Shown: positions 1-5,720, counted from the stretch's first letter. The stretch is DNA of 8,632 nucleotides from Burkholderiales bacterium (GCA_947474415.1 CANJKD010000066.1:1-8632); one strand, 5' to 3'. Notes: a model not told the origin generated them from the sequence alone. Numbers and translations: made by a program.

Positions 1-155
1 CCGACGTGCTGCGGTTCCGCGACCAGGCCTGGCAACGCTATTTCACCGAACCCAGCTACCTCGCGCTGGTGGCGAGCAAGTTCGGCGCGCAGGAGCGCGC
101 GAACATCGAGCACATGGCGGCGATCCACCTGAAGCGGAAGTTGCTGGGCGACTGA
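1..155 (+). CDS. C-terminal end of a probable B12-binding radical SAM protein (5' truncated)
   Basis: This is the last 50 codons of an open frame that enters from the left edge (first full codon at 3, TGA at 153-155). The peptide begins DVLRFRDQAWQRYF and ends HLKRKLLGD. From memory, a tail of the form FRD-x-AW-x-x-YF ... KFG ... LKRKLLGD is typical of the C-terminus of B12-binding-domain radical SAM proteins found in surface-polysaccharide and flagellar glycosylation clusters. The catalytic CxxxCxxC cluster and the cobalamin domain would lie upstream, outside the window, so the call rests on the tail alone. The gene converges on the minus-strand glycan genes. The 71-bp gap after its stop shows no clear intrinsic terminator. 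Confidence 0.6.
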   Translation, partial: DVLRFRDQAWQRYFTEPSYLALVASKFGAQERANIEHMAAIHLKRKLLGD

Positions 156-226
156 CCCGCCGAGATTCGCGAACGAAAGCAGCGCCGCGGGAGCGTCTGG
201 CACGCCCGTGGCCCTGCCGCCTTGCG

Positions 227-1195
227 TCACGCTGCTTGTGCCACCCTCGCCACCGTCGCCACCGTCGCCCGGTGCTGACGTGCTCCGTGGGCCAGTGCCT
301 CGTCCAGAAGCGGTGGCAACAACTGCGTCATCGGCAACGCCGCCTTGAAGCGCTCGTGCATGCGGTTCGCGATCTCGCGCCGGTTCGGCAGGTCGAGCGC
401 AGCGTGCGCCCAGGTGACCAGGTCGTCCGTGGGCGCCTGCAGCACGAACGGGTCGAGCGGGCAGGGCAGGGCGTAGGCCTCGTGCAGCAGGAAGCTGCGG
501 TTCTGCAGGTGGAAGTGCATGCGCGAGACCGAAGGGATGTCGTTGTGCGGTGACAGCCGCAACGACAGGCAGACCTTGCTGCGCGAGAGCTGGTCCTGGC
601 GCAGGTACTCGGGCGTGTTCTGGTCGTTTCCGACCACCACGTGCGTGCGCGCCAGTTCGAGCAGGATCTTCTTGCGGTGATCGGTCAACGAACCCGAGAA
701 ATAGAAGTCGATGTCGCGCTCGGATTCGGGCCGCTGGCGCACGGTCGCGAAGTCATTCACGTGGCCGTGGTGCAGGAAGCGCACCGGCAGGTCGGGAAAC
801 AGCTGGGCATAGCCAGGCGCCATGCTCTCGGCCAGCACCCAGATCGCGTCCGCCAGCTTCACGGCGAGCTTGAACGAGTCGAAGCGGGTTTGCCAGTACC
901 CGGCGTTGCTGTAGTGCCAGTGGCTGCCCACGATGTGGTGGTTGAAGGTGCTGCCGACGATGGGCTCGGTGCCGATCAGGATGAAGCGTGCACCCGCGGC
1001 GTGGCCATCGAGCAGGGCGCGCAAGTGCTTCTCCTCGACGAAGTGCTCCATCACGATGTTGTAGTGACCCGGCACTACGGTGTGCGAGATGCAGGCGGTG
1101 TGACCGCAATCCTGCAGGGCGTTCTTCAGGAACAACACGGTATCGGCGATGCCGGGCGAGTTGTCGTGGTTGCCACTGTGAATGTAGAAGCGCAT
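227..1195 (-). CDS. GT-B type glycosyltransferase-like protein (CgeB-like)
   Basis: A 322-residue soluble protein with no signal peptide or membrane segment. The N-terminal half (about 1-150) is an alpha/beta region with a histidine-rich stretch (FNHHIVGSHWHYSNAGYW, 84-101). The second half opens with DIDFYFSGSLTDHRKKIL (161-178), which resembles the start of the nucleotide-sugar-binding domain in CgeB-like and GT4-like glycosyltransferases. It continues with SVSRMHFHLQNRSFLLHEA (222-240), in the position of the usual 'S-x-R-x-x-E-x-x-x-x-G-x-F-L-L' donor-site segment, although the conserved glycine and first acidic residue look replaced. The likely role is transfer of a sugar onto a surface glycan or flagellin, with donor and acceptor unknown. 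The start is supported by CCGGAGC six bases upstream of the ATG. It is probably the last gene of a three-gene minus-strand operon, 31 bp after the O-methyltransferase. Confidence 0.6.
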   Translation of the reverse strand: MRFYIHSGNHDNSPGIADTVLFLKNALQDCGHTACISHTVVPGHYNIVMEHFVEEKHLRALLDGHAAGARFILIGTEPIVGSTFNHHIVGSHWHYSNAGYWQTRFDSFKLAVKLADAIWVLAESMAPGYAQLFPDLPVRFLHHGHVNDFATVRQRPESERDIDFYFSGSLTDHRKKILLELARTHVVVGNDQNTPEYLRQDQLSRSKVCLSLRLSPHNDIPSVSRMHFHLQNRSFLLHEAYALPCPLDPFVLQAPTDDLVTWAHAALDLPNRREIANRMHERFKAALPMTQLLPPLLDEALAHGARQHRATVATVARVAQAA

Positions 1196-1226
1196 CGGAA
1201 GCTCCGGTTCGTGGGGGTTCGATGAG

Positions 1227-2663
1227 TCAGATGCGACGCGCGTGAATCTGCATCAGCGTCGGGATCTCTTCGAAGAACAGCTCGGTCTGCTGGCCGTTCA
1301 GATAGTCGAGGTAGGTGATCAACATCTCCACCCACTGGGGTTCAGGCGTCAGCCGCACCAGTGACCACAGCGCGTACAGCGTGCCGGTTCGGCGCAGGTC
1401 GGGTGTCAGGTCGAGGTCGCCCCGGCTCATCACCGGCGGATAGGCCGCGCCAGAGACGAGCTTGAAGTCGCTCCAGCCCGGCCGGCGGTACCAGTCTTCC
1501 AGTTTGATGAGTTCGGCCCGCTGCCGCAGTGCGTCAGCCTCCACACCCGGCTTGGCGCCGCGACTGGCGACAACGTGCACATTTCGCGTCAGTGTGGTCT
1601 GGAAGTAGGGGCAGCGCTCGTAGTCGGGGTCGACCTCCCACTCCTTGACGGCCCAGCGGTCATCGAGGTTGAAGCTCCAGTTCGAATGGCCATGGCGGGT
1701 CTCCATCAAGTCCTTGCCGATCCGGTTCATGAAGCGATTCAGGAAGAAGATGTTCTGGGTCGAGGTCTCGTGCTGGATCAGGTCGAGCCAGCGCGACGAA
1801 GCCTGCTGCGGCATTTCGCCGAAGGAGTTGGTGTTCACCGCGAGGTAGAAGTCGCGCTGGCTCAGCGCGTTCGCGAAGCCATTCGGCACGTAGACGAAGT
1901 CGGCGTCAGTGATGGCCTCGTCCGGGCTCGTGACATACTGGTGACGAGCGTTGGGGAAGCTCGCGTTCAGGAAGGCGTGCTGGAAGAACAGGCTCTCGGG
2001 AATGTCGACCAGCACCACCCGTGATTGCGGGTAGACGAGCTTGAACACCCTGGCCAACGCACCAAACCCGCCGCCGACCTCCAGGATACTGAAGGCCTGC
2101 TGCGGAAAGTCGAGCAGGCGCTGCAGCCTCGACACCCAGGCGAGCCGGTTCAGGAAGTCCGAGCTGAGCAGGCGGCTGCCGACCTGCTTGCAATGCTTGG
2201 CCAGCACATAGGGCGACTCGCATAGGGCGGCCGGCAGCGCGTCGACCTCGCAGCCGGCCGTGCGCCGCAGGAAGTCGATGCGCCAGTCGATCGACGGCGT
2301 GAGGTAGGGCTCTGCGCAGCTGAAATCGTAGAAGGCCTTGTCGTTCAGGTAGCCGATCGCCTGCTCGATGGTCTGGCACTTGCGGATGTTCGGGATCAGG
2401 TGCTGTTCGAGGTTGTTGCTCCAGATCGGGCCGAGGTAGTCACTCGGGCTCAAGCCCATGGCGCGATAGGTGTCCATCGTCGCGAAGTAGCTGGCCTTGG
2501 CCTGCGTCAGGATGTCGTGGTCGTTGATCGTCGGGCTGGCACGGCTGGCACGGCTGGCGTTGACAGCGGGCTCAGCCGCCGAGGTCGGGCCGGCTTGAAG
2601 CCCGACGAGCGCGCCGAATCGCTGCAGGGAGTCGGTGGTGCGGGTGGCGGTGGCGGTGATCAT
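1227..2663 (-). CDS. Putative sugar O-methyltransferase (SAM-dependent)
   Basis: A 478-residue protein. A class I methyltransferase core is clear: motif I is ILEVGGGFGALA (193-204), followed by a second strand ending in VVLVDIPE (217-223), where Asp220 should bind the SAM ribose, and a later strand ITDADFVYVPN (251-261). The long helical region before the core and the segment after it, with conserved-looking NTNSFGEM (277-284) and FFLNRFMNR (306-314), match the 'putative sugar O-methyltransferase' family found in O-antigen and flagellin-glycan clusters. The expected reaction is methylation of a hydroxyl on a sugar, in the cytoplasm. Residues 1-50 are low in complexity (Ala/Ser/Thr/Arg) and probably disordered. 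They include a triple Ala-Ser-Arg repeat encoded by a 9-bp tandem repeat. AAGGA lies 8 bases before the ATG and supports the start. The gene sits 54 bp after the upstream glycosyltransferase gene. Confidence 0.7.
   Translation of the reverse strand: MITATATRTTDSLQRFGALVGLQAGPTSAAEPAVNASRASRASPTINDHDILTQAKASYFATMDTYRAMGLSPSDYLGPIWSNNLEQHLIPNIRKCQTIEQAIGYLNDKAFYDFSCAEPYLTPSIDWRIDFLRRTAGCEVDALPAALCESPYVLAKHCKQVGSRLLSSDFLNRLAWVSRLQRLLDFPQQAFSILEVGGGFGALARVFKLVYPQSRVVLVDIPESLFFQHAFLNASFPNARHQYVTSPDEAITDADFVYVPNGFANALSQRDFYLAVNTNSFGEMPQQASSRWLDLIQHETSTQNIFFLNRFMNRIGKDLMETRHGHSNWSFNLDDRWAVKEWEVDPDYERCPYFQTTLTRNVHVVASRGAKPGVEADALRQRAELIKLEDWYRRPGWSDFKLVSGAAYPPVMSRGDLDLTPDLRRTGTLYALWSLVRLTPEPQWVEMLITYLDYLNGQQTELFFEEIPTLMQIHARRI
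2534..2558. repeat. 9-bp tandem repeat, 2.8 copies, inside the O-methyltransferase gene
   Basis: GGCTGGCAC is repeated perfectly at 2534-2542 and 2543-2551, then partly at 2552-2558. Because the unit is a multiple of three, it only adds residues (Ala-Ser-Arg repeats near residue 40) in the probably disordered N-terminus. Copy-number change would keep the frame. Confidence 0.75.
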
Positions 2664-2688
2664 GGGATCGGTCCTTGGTTCGGGGTGG

Positions 2689-2708
2689 ATGGGTTGATGG
2701 GTTGATGG
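2689..2708. repeat. 8-bp tandem repeat, 2.5 copies, in an intergenic gap
   Basis: ATGGGTTG occurs twice in tandem (2689-2696, 2697-2704) followed by ATGG. It lies in the 54-bp gap between the glycosyltransferase stop (2718) and the O-methyltransferase start (2663), upstream of the latter's ribosome binding site. Copy changes would alter spacing only, not a reading frame. Confidence 0.7.
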
Positions 2709-2717
2709 CGTGCCGCC

Positions 2718-4070
2718 CTAGACACGCTGGAAGGCAGGGTCGATGCGGGCGTCGGTGACGACCATCGGTTCAATGTGGCGCACGGGCCAGGTCGTGCCGC
2801 GCGCGCGGGCCGGCTTCACGGCCGACAGCGCGACGGCCATCTCCGGCATGCTCGCGTCGTCCATCAGGCGAACCGTCTCGACCTGCCAGTCGCCGCGATA
2901 GCCGCCGGCAGTGCGCGGCAGCGCAGCCTGGGAGAAGAAGGCCAACGAGCCCTCGGTCCAGGCGCGCAGCTGGGCCGGGTCTTGCCAGGCGTTTTCACGC
3001 GCGCCATAGGCCACGCGAACGAACAGCTTGGCGTTCGGCTTGGCGACGCGGTACAGCTCCTCGAACAGCGCCTGCGCATCGCGCACGCCTTCGAGCACAT
3101 GGCTCAAGTGGATGCCGTCCAGCGAGTTGTCGGTCAGCGGCAGGCGCTGTTCGCGGGCGCGCGTGGCGTCGAACACGATGTCGAACTGGCCGGCGGCAGC
3201 AGCATCTTTGCCCCCGCCACCAGCGTCCACACCGGCGTTGATCCAGCCTGGGATGTATTCGCGACCGCCGTCGATGTGCAGCACGCACGCCCGCTGCGCG
3301 AAGCCAGCGACACGTTCGCTCTTGCGCACCCACAGGTCTTTCTTCGCCACGCTCCAGTTCGAGAACGTCGCGCTGGTGTGGTCGCGGTAGTAGCGCTCCT
3401 CAGCGGACAGCGCGGCCTCGTCCACATACCAGGGCGTGTGCTCGGCGATGTACGGGTGGCCCAGGCGCAGGTTGCTGGCGTCGTTGCTGAACTCGCCGTA
3501 CGCGGGGTAGATGGCGAAGGTGGTGTCCACCGGCGCGGCGAACACGCCGGGCGCCACCGGGTGCTCCCAGAACTGCGACTCCCACTTGCGCACCGTGTCG
3601 GCTTCGCCGTAGCTGTCGGGCAGGTTGTCGATGCGCAATGTCGCGCCCACCTTGCGCGCGTCGGGATGGCGTTGCAGTTGCGCCAGCAGCGCGCCGATCA
3701 GGTCTTGCGGGCAGAAGCCGGCCGGCACCACGTCGGAGTCGGTCACCACATAGGGCGTGTCAAGCACCTTGTGCACGCCTTGCTGCCACAGCACGTAAGG
3801 GCCGTGGTTCTCGGGCAGCAGCATGACGCGCGCGGCGGGTGGCAGTTGGGCGTAGTAGGCCAGCAGCGGCGGGTAGTCGGAGGCGTTGTCCAGGATGACG
3901 ATGCGCCGCGTGCCGGCCGCGCACAGCCAGTTGACCAGTTGACACAGCGCGCCCAGGCGGTTGCGGTTGACGATGAAGACCGGCACGTCGCGCCAGTCGA
4001 TGCTGGCCTGCACCGTGGCAGGTGCGATGGGCGGCACAGGCAGGGTCGGGTGCAGGCTTGCGGACAACAT
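2718..4070 (-). CDS. Glycosyltransferase 2-like protein fused to a methyltransferase-like domain
   Basis: A 450-residue protein with two apparent domains. Residues about 24-245 look like a GT-A glycosyltransferase: DVPVFIVNRNRLG (28-40), IVILDNAS (57-64), LLPENHGPYVLW (84-95) and VVTDSDVVP (108-116), which supplies a DxD-type metal/nucleotide site (Asp111, Asp113). They continue with RKWESQFW (161-168), VDTTFAIY (181-188) and HTPWYVD (211-217), typical of one GT2 subfamily. Residues about 262-418 resemble a class I methyltransferase: LHIDGGREYIPGWIN (264-278), then LPLTDNSLDGIHLSHVLEGV (310-329). The usual G-x-G-x-G loop is eroded (IDGG), and a Gly/Ala-rich insert follows at 284-294, so catalysis by this half is uncertain. 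The reading frame stays open upstream to 4298, but the earlier residues look non-coding. The ATG at 4070 is preferred, despite a weak AGAAAG ribosome site. It is the first gene of the probable glycan operon. Confidence 0.68.
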   Translation of the reverse strand: MLSASLHPTLPVPPIAPATVQASIDWRDVPVFIVNRNRLGALCQLVNWLCAAGTRRIVILDNASDYPPLLAYYAQLPPAARVMLLPENHGPYVLWQQGVHKVLDTPYVVTDSDVVPAGFCPQDLIGALLAQLQRHPDARKVGATLRIDNLPDSYGEADTVRKWESQFWEHPVAPGVFAAPVDTTFAIYPAYGEFSNDASNLRLGHPYIAEHTPWYVDEAALSAEERYYRDHTSATFSNWSVAKKDLWVRKSERVAGFAQRACVLHIDGGREYIPGWINAGVDAGGGGKDAAAAGQFDIVFDATRAREQRLPLTDNSLDGIHLSHVLEGVRDAQALFEELYRVAKPNAKLFVRVAYGARENAWQDPAQLRAWTEGSLAFFSQAALPRTAGGYRGDWQVETVRLMDDASMPEMAVALSAVKPARARGTTWPVRHIEPMVVTDARIDPAFQRV

Positions 4071-4454
4071 GTGGGTGGCTTTCTGGCAGCTTCGGGTGGC
4101 GGCCAGTCTAGGCACGACGCCGGTTCGGCGATCCACCGTTGAGGCGGGGATTCGCACTGCATTTGCCGTGCGCATGAGCGTGCCGGGCCGCCCCAAGGGC
4201 GAATACCGGAGTGCGGAGCACACAGGTTGCCTGATGAGCGTGCCAGGCGCCATTTCGGACAGCCGAACGCCGACGCGCTGTAGGAACTTGCCTGACACGA
4301 GGCACGGAGAAAAATGGACTCAAGCCACAGAACTGACCCGATGCCGCCACCCATTTTCGGTCTTCACAATCCGTTTCACGTTGAGACACAAGACCGTACT
4401 GACACACCGCCGCCGCCCGACCTCGCCCGCAACACCACCGACCCGGAGCAGACC
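4071..4454. promoter_or_regulatory. Divergent intergenic region between the glycan operon and flhDC
   Basis: These 384 bases separate the two divergent transcription units and must contain the flhDC promoter, which in other bacteria integrates many regulators, and probably the promoter of the minus-strand glycan genes. No site matching a sigma-70 or sigma-28 consensus well enough to call was found. Two weak possibilities for flhDC are TTGCCT near 4287 with an A-rich stretch at about 4310, and TTGAGA at 4381. An 11-bp direct repeat, ATGAGCGTGCC, occurs at 4174-4184 and 4234-4244, exactly 60 bp apart. Open frames run through the region on both strands but look like GC-rich chance frames. Confidence 0.5.
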
Positions 4455-4778
4455 ATGAACGCAGACCAGATCCTCACCGAAATTCGCGAAGCCAACCTGT
4501 CGTACCTGATGTTGGCGCAGAGCCTGATCCGGGCCGACCGTGAGCAGGCGCTCTACCGCCTCGGGGTGAGCGAAGACACCGCCACGATGATCGCGCTGCT
4601 GACCCCGGCGCAGATGATGAAGGTGGCTTCGGGCAACACACTGCTGTGCAAGTTCCGCATGGACGACGACCTGGTCTGGGGCCTGATCACCAACCACGGC
4701 AAGGGCGCCGCGAACGACACCACTTCCAGGCTTCACGCCAGCATCCTGATGGCCGGCCGCCACCAGGAAGCGGCCTGA
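4455..4778 (+). CDS. flhD: Flagellar transcriptional regulator FlhD
   Basis: A 107-residue protein aligning over nearly its full length with E. coli FlhD: ILTEIREANLSYLMLAQSLI (6-25), YRLGVSEDTATMIALLT (34-50), then PAQMMKVASGNTLLCKFRMD (51-70). Cys65 sits at the same position as the Cys of E. coli FlhD that forms the inter-subunit disulfide. FlhD has no DNA-binding zinc site of its own. It forms FlhD4C2 with FlhC, which activates class II flagellar promoters together with sigma-70 RNA polymerase. The frame is open upstream to an ATG at 4314, which would add 47 proline-rich, FlhD-unlike residues. The ATG at 4455, with CGGAG nine bases before it and the expected N-terminus MNADQIL, is chosen. 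Unusually, 143 bp of palindrome-rich DNA separate it from flhC. Confidence 0.96.
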   Translation: MNADQILTEIREANLSYLMLAQSLIRADREQALYRLGVSEDTATMIALLTPAQMMKVASGNTLLCKFRMDDDLVWGLITNHGKGAANDTTSRLHASILMAGRHQEAA

Positions 4779-4789
4779 CGACAGCCCCC

Positions 4790-4883
4790 GGCGCGGTGTA
4801 CCGCGCCACCCCGCGAGGGGGGTGCCGAGCCGCAAGGTCCACGAATGTGGACCACTCCGTGGACCACGGAGCGGCCCGGCTCG
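4790..4883. repeat. Palindrome-rich element in the flhD-flhC gap
   Basis: The 143-bp gap between flhD and flhC contains a series of inverted repeats. GGCGCGGT-GT-ACCGCGCC lies at 4790-4807. CCCC-GCGA-GGGG lies at 4809-4820. GGTCCAC-GAAT-GTGGACC lies at 4836-4853. A 17-bp perfect palindrome, CTCCGTGG-A-CCACGGAG, lies at 4855-4871. An outer pair, CGAGCCG (4826-4832) with CGGCTCG (4877-4883), encloses the last two. The sequence GTGGACCAC occurs twice (4847-4855 and 4859-4867), so GGTCCAC can pair with either copy. No T-run follows, so it is not an intrinsic terminator. It should fold strongly in the mRNA, or could be a dispersed palindromic repeat. Confidence 0.75.
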
Positions 4884-4921
4884 CTGCGGCAAACACTGAC
4901 GAACACTGAATCGAGACCACC

Positions 4922-5476
4922 ATGGCACGCACCAAGAGCATCCTCACCGAAGCCAAGCAGATCAACCGTGCGGTGACGCTGATCAACCTCGGCGCACGCC
5001 TGCAGGTGCTCGAATCGGAAACCGACCTGTCGTACGAGCGCCTGCTGCGCCTGTACAAGGAAGTGGCGGGCAAGTCGCCCAGCAAGGGCCAACTGCCGTT
5101 CTCGACCGACTGGTTCATGACCTGGCAGCCGAACATCCATGCCTCGCTGTTCCTGAACATCCACGAGTACCTGAACAAGGTGGCCGAGATGGACGAGATC
5201 GACGCCGTCATCAAGGCCTACCAGCTCTACCAGGAACAGACCCAGGCGCAAGGCCTCGAAGCGCTGCTCTCGGTGACACGCGCCTGGCGGCTCGTGAAGT
5301 TCGTCGACAACGGCATGCTGACGATGACCAAATGCTCGAAGTGCAGCGGCCATTTCGTGACCCACCCGCACGAGATCGCGAAGCACTATGTGTGCGGTCT
5401 GTGCGTGCCGCCGGCCCGGGCCGGCAAGGGCAACGCGGTAGGTACGATCAAGATGGGTTCGGCGCCGGTCCACTGA
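4922..5476 (+). CDS. flhC: Flagellar transcriptional regulator FlhC
   Basis: A 184-residue protein of the usual FlhC length. The diagnostic zinc site is present: CSKC (138-141) and CGLC (158-161), matching the four Cys ligands of E. coli FlhC (137, 140, 157, 160) with an offset of one. Other family segments are INRAVTLINLGARLQVLESE (14-33), LSYERLLRLYKEVAGKSPSK (36-55), LPFSTDWFMTWQPNIHASLF (58-77) and VTRAWRLVKF (118-127). FlhC is the DNA-contacting partner in FlhD4C2, which switches on flagellar class II genes. The start codon is followed by the expected MARTKSILTE. No strong Shine-Dalgarno is visible (CGAGACCACC precedes the ATG), so translation may depend on the structured leader or on coupling. 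A sigma-28-type promoter begins seven bases after its stop codon. Confidence 0.97.
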   Translation: MARTKSILTEAKQINRAVTLINLGARLQVLESETDLSYERLLRLYKEVAGKSPSKGQLPFSTDWFMTWQPNIHASLFLNIHEYLNKVAEMDEIDAVIKAYQLYQEQTQAQGLEALLSVTRAWRLVKFVDNGMLTMTKCSKCSGHFVTHPHEIAKHYVCGLCVPPARAGKGNAVGTIKMGSAPVH

Positions 5477-5482
5477 ATCCCC

Positions 5483-5509
5483 TCAAGTCTGCGGGTGGCC
5501 CGCCGATAT
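5483..5509 (+). promoter_or_regulatory. Sigma-28 (FliA) type promoter just downstream of flhC
   Basis: The -35 region TCAAGTCT (5483-5490) and the -10 region GCCGATAT (5502-5509) are separated by exactly 11 bases. The enterobacterial sigma-28 consensus is TAAAGTTT-N11-GCCGATAA, so this matches 7 of 8 in the -10 and 6 of 8 in the -35 with perfect spacing. Transcription should start near 5514-5517. The only thing between this start and an intrinsic terminator at 5588-5616 is a non-coding stretch, so the promoter seems dedicated to a short RNA rather than to motA. Confidence 0.78.
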
Positions 5510-5515
5510 CCATTC

Positions 5516-5616
5516 ATGCAACCGGCCCGCGTGGCCTGAAGCGCGACTTCAACTTCTTGTCTCCTCCTGGCACATTGATGTGTCTTCAAGCGGGCCCGTG
5601 TGGCCCGCTTTTTTTT
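5516..5616 (+). ncRNA. Candidate sigma-28-dependent small RNA between flhC and motA
   Basis: About 101 nt from the predicted start of the sigma-28-type promoter (5483-5509) to the end of the terminator T-run. Predicted local structure is GGCC-N5-GGCC (5524-5536), GAAG-N5-CTTC (5538-5550), a C/U-rich unpaired linker (5551-5570) containing CTCCTCCT (5561-5568), a small CACA-TTGA-TGTG hairpin (5571-5582), and the terminator stem. The exposed CTCCTCCT is complementary to Shine-Dalgarno sequences, as in many trans-acting sRNAs, and the U-tail is of the Hfq-binding type. The only internal frame is seven codons (ATG 5516, TGA 5537-5539) with essentially no leader. The same RNA could also be cut from the flhDC 3' UTR. 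Its location just upstream of motA and its promoter class recall E. coli MotR. No sequence homology is claimed. Confidence 0.55.
5588..5616 (+). terminator. Rho-independent terminator between flhC and motA
   Basis: A perfect 9-bp stem, AAGCGGGCC (5588-5596) with GGCCCGCTT (5602-5610), closes a 5-nt loop (CGTGT). A run of eight Ts covers 5609-5616. It should end both the flhDC transcript and the short RNA from the promoter at 5483-5509, insulating motA so that it depends on its own sigma-28 promoter 24 bp downstream. Confidence 0.93.
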
Positions 5617-5625
5617 GGTCCTGCA

Positions 5626-5653
5626 GGCGCGGTGTGGGCTCAAGCACCGCGCC
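5626..5653. promoter_or_regulatory. 9-bp inverted repeat surrounding the motA promoter -35 element
   Basis: GGCGCGGTG (5626-5634) and CACCGCGCC (5645-5653) are perfect inverted repeats separated by 10 bases. The gap holds TCAAG, the -35 core of the motA promoter (5640-5644). The 10-mer GGCGCGGTGT (5626-5635) also occurs in the palindrome at 4790-4799 in the flhD-flhC gap. It could be an operator for a dimeric regulator or a fragment of a repeated element. Confidence 0.45.
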
Positions 5654-5666
5654 GCCCCGCCGATAT
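5640..5666 (+). promoter_or_regulatory. Sigma-28 (FliA) type promoter of motA
   Basis: TCAAGCAC (5640-5647), an 11-base spacer and GCCGATAT (5659-5666) match the sigma-28 consensus with correct spacing. The expected start is near 5671-5674, about 48 bases before the MotA start codon at 5721. This makes motAB, and probably cheYZ, late flagellar genes. The site is nearly a copy of the promoter at 5483-5509: the same CTCAAG, the same CCCGCCGATATC, and an ATG exactly six bases after the -10 in both. Confidence 0.82.
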
Positions 5667-5720
5667 CTACGCATGGATGGCCCGGCAACCGCGGGGCCGC
5701 CAAACACGGAACCCGACACC

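Noticed and set aside
156..226. Bidirectional terminator between the radical SAM gene and the converging glycosyltransferase gene
   Set aside because: Only short, imperfect pairings were found (for example CACG-CC-CGTG), and there is no T- or A-run on either side.
2775..4142. 455-codon plus-strand open frame opposite the glycosyltransferase fusion gene
   Set aside because: It mirrors the minus-strand gene, and its translation is rich in Arg, His, Gln and Val with no domain pattern. The minus-strand frame carries clear family motifs.
4071..4298. 76-residue N-terminal extension of the glycosyltransferase fusion
   Set aside because: The frame is open, but the residues show no link to the GT2 family. 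The domain begins normally shortly after the ATG at 4070, and the extension would consume most of the divergent promoter region.
4319..4345. Possible sigma-28-like promoter upstream of flhD (CTCAAG ... CCCGATG)
   Set aside because: The -10 match is poor, lacking GCCGATA, and the spacing is off by one. flhDC is normally not sigma-28 dependent.
4314..4454. 47-residue N-terminal extension of FlhD
   Set aside because: The extra residues are proline-rich and unlike FlhD. The ATG at 4455 has a good ribosome site and gives the standard N-terminus and Cys65 numbering.
4779..4921. CRISPR-like or tandem repeat array in the flhD-flhC gap
   Set aside because: The repeats are inverted pairs of different sequence plus one 9-bp direct duplication, with no regular repeat-spacer pattern.
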